From an uncultured Clostridia bacterium (lineage in GTDB: Bacteria; Bacillota; Clostridia; Lachnospirales; CAG-274): a DNA stretch of 41,357 nucleotides. Both the position numbers and the translations under genes were made by a program. Shown here piece after piece: positions 7,927 through 14,547 of the stretch; the first letter of the stretch is position 1; each line of letters opens with the position of its first letter. The notes beneath the pieces were generated by a model. The model had not been told where the DNA came from, searched no databases, and was given only the letters and a program-made list of their open reading frames with translations. The stretch spans positions 1-41,357 of the forward strand of contig CAJTVH010000022.1 in the NCBI GenBank assembly GCA_910579745.1. The letters run 5' to 3'.

Positions 7927-7993
7927 TTAAAATTCCTCCTTCTAAAAAGATGAGTATTTTATGGATTTTTTATTAAACCACCTTCTTCCAAAA

Positions 7994-8157
7994 TATAGGC
8001 AATACCGCATAATTATAATTTCACAGCTTTGGATGATATTTCCCATTACTACGTCAAAAGCTCTTATCATAGGCTCCGACTATGATAAGAGCTTTTTCCT
8101 TACACTGAAAAATATCATCTCAAACCTGTTTTATTGAATTATGCGGTATTGCCTATA
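7994..8157. mobile_element. MITE-like palindromic element with 21-bp terminal inverted repeats
   Basis: The ends 7994-8014 and 8137-8157 are perfect 21-bp inverted repeats (core GGCAATACCGC / GCGGTATTGCC). Nested inside are a second pair (GATGATATTT 8032-8041, AAATATCATC 8110-8119) and a central 17-bp perfect hairpin (8056-8072 with 8080-8096, 7-nt loop; core GCTCTTATCATAG). Each outer end is a TA dinucleotide, compatible with a TA target duplication as in the Tc1/mariner-IS630 group. There is no coding capacity in 164 bp. It sits in the gap between two minus-strand genes, and the central hairpin followed by TTTTTCC could also terminate transcription. A transposase able to move it is not seen in this window. 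Confidence 0.75.
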
Positions 8158-8177
8158 ATACACACAAACTTTTTCAA

Positions 8178-8654
8178 TTATAAACTTTCTGCCCATTCTT
8201 TAAGAGTGTTCTCGCTTGTGTTGGCGTTAAAGCGTTTTCCTTCTTTCAGTATAGCACCTTTGCAGGAAACTTTAAGTTCTCTGTTTGTGTTTCCCATACC
8301 ACTGCCTCCGGACGTTGCGAAAGGTATAACAGTTTTTCCGGTTAAATCATATTGTTCAAGAAATGTATTAATAATAGTCGGTGCAACATACCACCAAATA
8401 GGAAAACCAACGTATATAACGTCATATTGTTCAATATTACCAATTTTGTCAGCGACAGCCGGTCTGAAATCCTTTTTTTCTTTCATTTCAATACTTGAAC
8501 GGCTTTTAGGATTATTCCAGTTAAGGTCTGCTTCTGTATAGGGCTGTTCGGGTTTGATTTCAAATAAATCTGCTCCGACAGCATTTGATAATGTTTTTGC
8601 AAGTTTTGCGGTAACACCGCTTGCTGAAAAATACGCTACTAATTTTTTACTCAT
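8178..8654 (-). CDS. Flavodoxin (Flavodoxin_4 type), cytoplasmic
   Basis: A 158-residue single-domain flavodoxin without a signal peptide. The phosphate loop is YFSASGVTAKLAKTL at residues 9-23; the two ring-flanking loops are GFPIWWYVAPTII (about 83) and FATSGGSGMGNT (about 112). It binds FMN non-covalently and should carry electrons between reductases and acceptors or act as a small quinone or nitro reductase, as other family members may. The start has AAGGAGG eight bases upstream. It ends a two-gene unit with the exported stalk-flavodoxin gene (20-bp gap). It is the only flavodoxin in the window predicted to stay inside the cell, so it may be the ancestral form of the exported paralogues. 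Confidence 0.9.
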   Translation of the reverse strand: MSKKLVAYFSASGVTAKLAKTLSNAVGADLFEIKPEQPYTEADLNWNNPKSRSSIEMKEKKDFRPAVADKIGNIEQYDVIYVGFPIWWYVAPTIINTFLEQYDLTGKTVIPFATSGGSGMGNTNRELKVSCKGAILKEGKRFNANTSENTLKEWAESL

Positions 8655-8674
8655 TTTTATTGCCTCCTTATTTA

Positions 8675-9733
8675 TTATTTAATATCATTTTTAATACTGT
8701 TTAACCACTCTGTAATTTCATCACTTGAAGCACTGCCGCTGAAACGCCTGCCGTCAAGCCAATTTGCAGGGCTTAATTTTTCTAAATTTTTAGCGCTTGA
8801 GCCAATAGAACTGCTTCCCGACGTACAGAAAGGAATTATGATTTTTTCTGATAAATCATAACTTTCAACAAATGTACTCATAATTTTTGGCGCTTGTCCC
8901 CACCATATTGGATATCCTAAAAATATAACATCGTATTCATCAATATTTTCAATCACATTACTGACTTCAGGTCTTGCACTTTCGTCATTCATTTCTATAC
9001 TTGTACGACTGTTATCATTTCCATAATTTAAATCCTCTTCTGAATAAGGTTCTTTAGGAATAATTTCAGCCAAATCAGCATTAAGCTCAGAAGCTATTTT
9101 CTCCGCAACTCCCTTTGTATTGTTTGTTGCTGAAAAATACGCTACAAGTATATTTGAATCATTCTCAGGCTCAGGAGTTTCATCTTTGATATATTCTGGT
9201 TCGGTTATTTGCTCATCAGCTATTTCGGCGGTGCTTTCTGTATTTTCTTCTGATGTGTTTTCAGATGTATCATTTTCTGTAATAATTATTGTTTTATTGT
9301 TTTCATTCCATTCAATATTAAATCCAAAACTTTCCGCAATAAATCTGATTGGAAGCATTGTTCTGTTGTTTATAATAATAGGCGCTGTATCAAGAGTCTG
9401 AACTTTATCATTAAGCAAAGCCTGCGTACTATTAATTGTTAATACAATTTCATTTTCATTATGTGTAAGAATAACTTCTTTTGTATCATTATTCCAGTTT
9501 ACATTTCCATCAAAATTTTCGATTACCGCACGAACAGGCAAGAGAGTCCTCCCGTCAACTATAACTGGTTTTGTGTCATAGCCTTCGTCAACAGCCTTTT
9601 CCTCACCATTTACTGTCATTACAGAATTATCAATTTGAAGAAAAACAGACGTTTGGGCAGCGTTTACAAAGAAAGTATTAAAAAATACACAAATAAAAAG
9701 CAGCATAAAAACTGATATAACTTTCTTAAACAT
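8675..9733 (-). CDS. Exported stalk-domain/flavodoxin fusion protein
   Basis: A 352-residue protein with a signal peptide (MFKKVISVFMLLFICVFF, cleavage probably near residue 26), a stalk domain of the copper amine oxidase N type at about 28-150 (GRTLLPVRAVIENFDGNVNW and NRTMLPIRFIAESFGF repeats), an acidic Glu/Thr/Ser linker at 152-192 and a flavodoxin domain at 195-350 (LVAYFSATNNTKGVAEKI, GYPIWWGQAPKIM, FCTSGSSSIGSS). Flavodoxins are normally cytoplasmic, so export is unusual; the stalk would hold the domain away from the membrane or wall. GGAGG lies eight bases before the start. Loading with FMN outside the cell, or export already folded, is needed for function and is not explained by genes seen here. 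Confidence 0.88.
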   Translation of the reverse strand: MFKKVISVFMLLFICVFFNTFFVNAAQTSVFLQIDNSVMTVNGEEKAVDEGYDTKPVIVDGRTLLPVRAVIENFDGNVNWNNDTKEVILTHNENEIVLTINSTQALLNDKVQTLDTAPIIINNRTMLPIRFIAESFGFNIEWNENNKTIIITENDTSENTSEENTESTAEIADEQITEPEYIKDETPEPENDSNILVAYFSATNNTKGVAEKIASELNADLAEIIPKEPYSEEDLNYGNDNSRTSIEMNDESARPEVSNVIENIDEYDVIFLGYPIWWGQAPKIMSTFVESYDLSEKIIIPFCTSGSSSIGSSAKNLEKLSPANWLDGRRFSGSASSDEITEWLNSIKNDIK

Positions 9734-9897
9734 AATTTTATCCTCCTGTATTTTACAAAAAAATTTAACTTTTTATTATTTATTATAAATACAAGGAAAC
9801 AACTGATTGATGTCAAAAAATACCTTTGTCAGGTCAAAGACTATTCGCTCTTTTTCTTCGCAAAAACGCTCATAACCGACGGCGTCTAACAATGCCT

Positions 9898-9936
9898 TTG
9901 TATTCAGCGGGAGTCTGCACTCTCCGCTGAATACAA
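9898..9936. repeat. Imperfect long hairpin in the 9734-9998 intergenic stretch
   Basis: TTGTATTCAGCGG (9898-9910) pairs with CCGCTGAATACAA (9924-9936); GAGT/ACTC extend the stem inwards past a one-base bulge to a 4-nt loop. It lies about 65 bases past the stop of the alcohol dehydrogenase gene. No T-tract follows on either strand, so it may be an RNA processing or stability element, or a small repeat, more than a classical terminator. The rest of this 265-bp gap is AT-rich and must hold the promoter of the stalk-flavodoxin gene; I cannot place it with confidence. Confidence 0.5.
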
Positions 9937-9998
9937 CAGTAAATAACAATAAATATCTTACTTCTGTATCATTAAATCAGTGTTTCCTTATAATTGTT

Positions 9999-11156
9999 TT
10001 ATAAACTCATTTTAAGAATTTCAATAACGTCTTTTGTGTTAAGCGGAACATAAGCACTTTCAAGGTGTCCAGTTTTAACAGCTTTTTTTGCCATTTCCTC
10101 AAATTTTGACGAGTCAATATTAAATTCTTTAAGAGTTGAAGGAAGTCCTATATTTTTGAAAAATTCTTCTGTAGCGTTAATACCTTTATTGGCAATATCA
10201 TATTTGTCATTGCTGTTTGCTATTCCCCATACATTGATGGCATATTCACAAAATTTATCAACGGTTTCATCTGAAAGAACATATCTCATCCATTTAGGAG
10301 TAATAGCCGCAAGACCCGCACCGTGTGTTATGTCATATTGAGCACTTAACTCGTGTTCAATATAATGACAGCTCCACATAAAATTTTTGCCTGTTGCTGT
10401 AAGTCCGTTTAAAGCCAAAGAACTTGACCACATAAGCTGTGCTCTCGCTTCATAGTCATTAGGATTTTCTAACGCAATAGGTGTGTATTTGATAATTGTT
10501 TTTAAAAGTCCTTCGCTTATTGCGTCAGGTACCGCCGCCTGTTCTTTGTCAAAGTAACTCTCTATAATATGGGACATCATATCAGCTGAGCCTGACGCAG
10601 TTTGATAAGGAGGAACTGAAAAACTATTTTCGGGATTAAGAACAGCTATTTTAGGCAGCAAGTATGGATGTCCCATAAGAAGTTTTTCGTGAGTATTTTC
10701 ATTTGAGATTACAGCAGCACAGTCCATTTCACTTCCGGTAGCCGCTAATGTAAGAACAACAGCAATAGGGAGTGCTTTTGTAATTTGACCTTTTCCTATA
10801 AGCAAATCCCACGAATCTCCGTCATAATATGCCGCCGCCGCAATAGCCTTTGAACAGTCAATAGTGCTGCCTCCGCCTACAGCAAGTATCATATCTATAT
10901 TTTCTTTTTTACAAATTTCAGCGCCCTTATTTACACTTGTTACTCTTGGATTTGGCTCAATTCCACCAAGTTCAAAAATTTCAAAATCTTTTAAAATTTC
11001 TTTGAGTTTATCATACAAGCCTATTTTTTTAATGCTGCCGCCGCCATATGTAAGCAAAATTCTCTTTCCAAAGCCTTTTAACTTTTCAGGCAATAAATTT
11101 TCCTGTTCTTTGCCAAATAAAACATCTGTTGTAACACAAAATTCAAAATTTTTCAT
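9999..11156 (-). CDS. Iron-containing alcohol dehydrogenase (BdhA/YugJ-like)
   Basis: A 385-residue group III alcohol dehydrogenase. The N-terminal nucleotide domain has LAVGGGSTIDCSKAIAA near residue 95 (the GGGS motif), followed by TLAATGSEMDCAAVI. The metal ligands fit the family pattern: Asp and His in SADMMSHIIES, His in CHYIEHELSA and His in DITHGAGLAAI. Homologues (BdhA, YqhD, YugJ) reduce aldehydes such as butanal with NAD(P)H. It is the last gene of the long minus-strand operon that starts upstream at the SLH gene, 24 bases after the cupin gene. In that setting it may detoxify or use aldehydes made by the neighbouring redox system. The family is certain; the substrate is not. Confidence 0.92.
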   Translation of the reverse strand: MKNFEFCVTTDVLFGKEQENLLPEKLKGFGKRILLTYGGGSIKKIGLYDKLKEILKDFEIFELGGIEPNPRVTSVNKGAEICKKENIDMILAVGGGSTIDCSKAIAAAAYYDGDSWDLLIGKGQITKALPIAVVLTLAATGSEMDCAAVISNENTHEKLLMGHPYLLPKIAVLNPENSFSVPPYQTASGSADMMSHIIESYFDKEQAAVPDAISEGLLKTIIKYTPIALENPNDYEARAQLMWSSSLALNGLTATGKNFMWSCHYIEHELSAQYDITHGAGLAAITPKWMRYVLSDETVDKFCEYAINVWGIANSNDKYDIANKGINATEEFFKNIGLPSTLKEFNIDSSKFEEMAKKAVKTGHLESAYVPLNTKDVIEILKMSL

Positions 11157-11180
11157 ATAGCACTATCCTTTCATTTATAT

Positions 11181-11624
11181 TTATTTCAATTTTCCATATG
11201 TTTCATCATCAACAGCTTCAAGCCACTCATTACTTGTGTTTTCTCCCGGCACCTCAACAGCAAGATGAGAAAACCAACTATCAGGAGCGGCTCCGTGCCA
11301 ATGCTTTACACCGGCAGGAATATTAACAACATCTCCGGGATTAAGCTCTTGTGCTTCTTTTCCCCATTCCTGATAATATCCCCTGCCGTTTACACAAACA
11401 AGAATTTGACCGCCGCCTTTATCTGCTTTGTGAATATGCCAGTTATTGCGGCATTTAGGCTCAAATGTTACATTAAAAATTCCAACTTGTTCTGTTGAGA
11501 GAGGAGAAAGATAGCTTTGTCCTATAAAATATTGTGCGAAACCATCGTTAGGTTTTCCAACAGAGAAAACCATACTGTTCTCGTGTGCTTCTCTTGTACC
11601 ATTATTTGTGTTTTTTTCTGACAT
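11181..11624 (-). CDS. Cupin-domain protein
   Basis: A 147-residue single cupin with WHIHKADKGGGQILVCVNG (motif 1, the His pair and following residues as metal ligands) and LNPGDVVNIPAGVKHWHGA (motif 2). It ends with LAVEVPGENTSNEWLEAVDDE. This subfamily is often encoded beside carboxymuconolactone decarboxylase-like proteins, flavodoxins and aldo/keto reductases, all of which occur nearby here. The reaction is not known; metal-dependent isomerase, decarboxylase or sensor functions are all possible. AAGGAGG precedes the ATG by eight bases. It lies 13 bases after the SUMF1-flavodoxin gene and 24 before the alcohol dehydrogenase, so all three are in one transcript. Confidence 0.88.
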   Translation of the reverse strand: MSEKNTNNGTREAHENSMVFSVGKPNDGFAQYFIGQSYLSPLSTEQVGIFNVTFEPKCRNNWHIHKADKGGGQILVCVNGRGYYQEWGKEAQELNPGDVVNIPAGVKHWHGAAPDSWFSHLAVEVPGENTSNEWLEAVDDETYGKLK

Positions 11625-11637
11625 AATAAAATCCTCC

Positions 11638-13122
11638 TTAATCTTTTATATTGTTTTTCTTTAACCATTGTGCAATATCACCAGAAAGTTCTGCCCCGCC
11701 TGAATAGTGAATAGACAAACCTTCACCCATTACAGAATTTGGAGCTAATTTTGAAATTGCTGTAAGGCTTTGACCGAAACGACCGCCGCCGTGAGAACAA
11801 AACGGAATTATTGTCTTTCCGCTTAAATCATATTCCTCAAGAAACGATGCTATTGGCATAGGTATAGAAGCCCACCAATTAGGATAGCCAAGGAAAATAA
11901 CATTATAATTTTCAATATTTTCAATATGTGTTAAAAGTTCAGGTCTTGTCTGATTATTCTGCTCCCTTTGTGCTTCGTCTAAAACTGTGTTATAATCACT
12001 TGAATATGGTTTTACTAATTCGATTTTAAATAAATCGGCTCCGGTCTGAGATTGAATTTCTTTTGCCGCTCCCTCTGTATTTCCGCTCCACGAAAAATAA
12101 GCTATAAGCATTTTTCCGCTGTTATTTGTGTCTTTTTTGAACTCAGCACCTGATACACTTCCGCTTATTGTTACAGCGCTGCGTACCAAACGCAAACCAA
12201 TATTAAAACTTGCCTTATCCTGTGCTAAAGTCGCTCTATAAGCGGAACGCATATTTTTGGCAAAATCATTCCATCCGCCGCCGTGATAAACACGCAGGTT
12301 TCCTGTTTCAGCCCCGGTAGGGTCAATCTGTTTTTCAGTCTGATATTCACCATAATAGTCCCAAACCCATTCACTGACATTGCCGTGCATATCATAAAGA
12401 CCCCATTTATTAGGTTCAAAACTTCCTACGTCAACAGTAGTTTCCCGATATTTTCCGGGTTTTGTATCAAGTTCATCCTGACTAAAATAATTATCTTCAA
12501 TGTTATAAGGGTAGTGTCCGTAATAATTACATTCTTCCGCACTTATTGACGTTTCCGTATTAAAAGGAGTAGTTGTTCCCGCACGGCAGGCATATTCCCA
12601 TTCAGCTTCTGTCGGAAGTCTGTAACCGTCTGCGCTTCTTTCCCAGCTTATTCTTTGTCCATCAATTTTATAAACAGGTGTAAGCCCATCTTTTTCACTT
12701 AAAGCGTTGCAAAAAGAAACAGCGTCAAGCCAAGTAATATTTTCAACAGGAAGATTATCACCGTCAAATATACTTGGATTATTTCCCATAACACTCTCAT
12801 ATTCTTTTTGAGTTACCTCATAAGGACTTATATAAAAATCGCTTACGGTTACGCTGTGCTGAGTTTCATCTTTACCTCTCCAGCTTTCACTTTCGGGACT
12901 TCCCATTGCAAAAGTACCGCCTTTAATTAACACAAATCCCTCCGGTGCGGATTGAGTTTTATCAAACGTCTGTATTCTATTGTTTTCGTCTTTTGAATTG
13001 TTATCCTGTGCTTGAGATTGTGTTGTATTTGGCAAAGTATTTTCATTATTTTCATTTCCGCAACCGCTAAGCAAAAATATAACCACCGTGAAAAGCAGAA
13101 TAAATTTTTCAAGATTTTTCAT
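11638..13122 (-). CDS. Lipoprotein with SUMF1-like and flavodoxin domains
   Basis: A 494-residue protein with a lipoprotein signal (FLLSGCGNENNE; the Cys would be acylated), a low-complexity linker, a SUMF1/formylglycine-generating-enzyme fold at about 62-315 (LIKGGTFAMGSPESE, YEVTQKEYESVMG, GYRLPTEAEWEYACRAG, YDMHGNVSEWVWDYYG, NIGLRLVRS) and a C-terminal flavodoxin at about 335-490 (IAYFSWSGNTEGAAKEI, GYPNWWASIPMPI, FCSHGGGRFGQS). The C-terminal part of the SUMF1 domain lacks the paired Cys that bind copper in true formylglycine-generating enzymes, so it is more likely a binding or scaffold module. I chose the ATG at 13120-13122, with AGAGG seven bases upstream, over a longer frame that would hide the signal peptide. 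It starts two bases after the DUF4405 stop. Confidence 0.88.
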   Translation of the reverse strand: MKNLEKFILLFTVVIFLLSGCGNENNENTLPNTTQSQAQDNNSKDENNRIQTFDKTQSAPEGFVLIKGGTFAMGSPESESWRGKDETQHSVTVSDFYISPYEVTQKEYESVMGNNPSIFDGDNLPVENITWLDAVSFCNALSEKDGLTPVYKIDGQRISWERSADGYRLPTEAEWEYACRAGTTTPFNTETSISAEECNYYGHYPYNIEDNYFSQDELDTKPGKYRETTVDVGSFEPNKWGLYDMHGNVSEWVWDYYGEYQTEKQIDPTGAETGNLRVYHGGGWNDFAKNMRSAYRATLAQDKASFNIGLRLVRSAVTISGSVSGAEFKKDTNNSGKMLIAYFSWSGNTEGAAKEIQSQTGADLFKIELVKPYSSDYNTVLDEAQREQNNQTRPELLTHIENIENYNVIFLGYPNWWASIPMPIASFLEEYDLSGKTIIPFCSHGGGRFGQSLTAISKLAPNSVMGEGLSIHYSGGAELSGDIAQWLKKNNIKD

Positions 13123-13124
13123 TA

Positions 13125-13814
13125 TTAACCTCTTTCTTTTTTTATTAATATTTTTTGAAGCCATTTGTTCAAATAATATGCCATAGCGGCAAACAGAATC
13201 ATCATAGAAATATATTCACAAAAGAATACTATCGCCTGTTTCTCGAAGTCAAAAAATACAAACGCTGTTTTCAAAAACAGATAATCAATTATATTTTCTG
13301 TAAAAAAGGCATATATTCCATATATTGATACACAAAATATAAATATTCTAAGCACCCATATTATAATAATGTTTTCTTTGACGTTATGAGTCATACGTTT
13401 TACTGTACCTATACAAAAGTTCCAATGCTGTCCGAGGTGAAATGACATAAACATAAAACCCCAATAAGCTGAAAGCATATGTAAACGTCTTGCGAAAATC
13501 ATTCCGCTGTGTATATTTAAAAAATCAAACACATAGCCTGACATCATAATTCCGCTTACAGCAAGACCTATTATATCAAGCAACAGCAAAATATTTATTA
13601 ATGTAGTAAATATACGAACTATCGTATATTTACCTTTGAATAAGTTCTTAATCCATTGAAAATTCAAAATATGATGTACTATAAATAACAGAAACATTGC
13701 AGCTCCAAGCCATTCGTGTACTTTCTGACCTGTAATCATATATGCCATAAGAAAAGGAAGCAGTGCCGTCATAGACATATCAATTATTATTTTTATAATT
13801 TGTTTTTTGCTCAC
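13125..13814 (-). CDS. DUF4405 cytochrome b-like membrane protein
   Basis: A 229-residue protein with about six membrane helices. Conserved His residues in FIVHHILNF, RRLHMLSAYWGF and MSFHLGQHWNF are placed as haem ligands in DUF4405 and related cytochrome b561-like proteins. Such proteins pass electrons through the membrane and are often linked to extracytoplasmic flavin or quinone chemistry. Its start overlaps the stop of the lipoprotein flavodoxin gene by four bases (13811-13814), and its stop lies two bases before the SUMF1-flavodoxin gene. Tight packing between two lipid-anchored flavodoxins strongly suggests it is their membrane electron partner. Haem binding is inferred from the family and the His pattern, not proven. 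Confidence 0.82.
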   Translation of the reverse strand: MSKKQIIKIIIDMSMTALLPFLMAYMITGQKVHEWLGAAMFLLFIVHHILNFQWIKNLFKGKYTIVRIFTTLINILLLLDIIGLAVSGIMMSGYVFDFLNIHSGMIFARRLHMLSAYWGFMFMSFHLGQHWNFCIGTVKRMTHNVKENIIIIWVLRIFIFCVSIYGIYAFFTENIIDYLFLKTAFVFFDFEKQAIVFFCEYISMMILFAAMAYYLNKWLQKILIKKERG

Positions 13815-14530
13815 TGTATCACGTCCAAATCAAGACCATCAATCCATTTTTCTATATCCTCACGAGAAGAACCGCTTTCTAATCTGTCACCATCAAGCCA
13901 TACTCCTCCATCGGAAACAGAGGAATGAACATTTTCAGCACTTGCGCCAATACCGCTGCTGCCCGATGTACAGAAAGGAATAATCGTTTTACTCGAAAAA
14001 TCGTAACTTTCCATAAATGTGTAAATAATATGAGGAGCTTCACCCCACCATATAGGATAGCCTAAAAATATAACATCATAGTTTTCCATATTTTCAAGAC
14101 TGCCTGAAATTTCAGGACGGCTTGAATTATCGTCCATTTCTATACTTGTACGGCTGTCATTGTTGCTGTAGTTTAAATCGTCATCAGTATAAGGCTCTTT
14201 TGGAACAATTTCGTATAAATCAGCGGAAAGTATATCAGACATAGTTTCAGCAACTTGTTTTGTTGTTCCGGTAGCCGAAAAGTAAGCAACTAAAACCTTT
14301 GACTTATTTTGATTATCCGTATTTTCTTTTATATCATCAGATTCATTTTCTGTACTTTCATCTGCAGCGCTTTTATTTTCAGATGTTTCTGATTCAATAT
14401 TATCATTTTCTGTTGTATTTGTATCAGAAACAGAATTATTATTTTGTTCTGTATTGCCGCAGCCGGAAACAAGACATACCATTGTTACTATACATAAAAC
14501 AAACAAAAATGTTTTTATTAATTTTCTCAT
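13811..14530 (-). CDS. Lipid-anchored flavodoxin
   Basis: A 239-residue lipoprotein: signal peptide MRKLIKTFLFVLCIVTM with lipobox LVSGC, a Ser/Asn/Glu-rich acidic spacer at about 25-75 with no fold, and a flavodoxin domain at about 78-238 (LVAYFSATGTTKQVAETM, GYPIWWGEAPHII, FCTSGSSGIGASAENV). The ATG at 14528-14530 has AGGAGG seven bases upstream and is preferred over an upstream Met at 14551. The long flexible spacer would let the domain reach between the membrane cytochrome and partners further out. It overlaps the DUF4405 start by four bases, so the two proteins are translationally coupled and probably act as a pair. FMN binding is expected from the intact loops. Confidence 0.88.
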   Translation of the reverse strand: MRKLIKTFLFVLCIVTMVCLVSGCGNTEQNNNSVSDTNTTENDNIESETSENKSAADESTENESDDIKENTDNQNKSKVLVAYFSATGTTKQVAETMSDILSADLYEIVPKEPYTDDDLNYSNNDSRTSIEMDDNSSRPEISGSLENMENYDVIFLGYPIWWGEAPHIIYTFMESYDFSSKTIIPFCTSGSSGIGASAENVHSSVSDGGVWLDGDRLESGSSREDIEKWIDGLDLDVIQ

Positions 14531-14547
14531 AAAAAAACCTCCTGTTA

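Noticed and set aside
8134..8541. 135-codon plus-strand frame opposite the flavodoxin gene
   Set aside because: It is the complement of a clear flavodoxin coding sequence and shows no ribosome site or family signature of its own.
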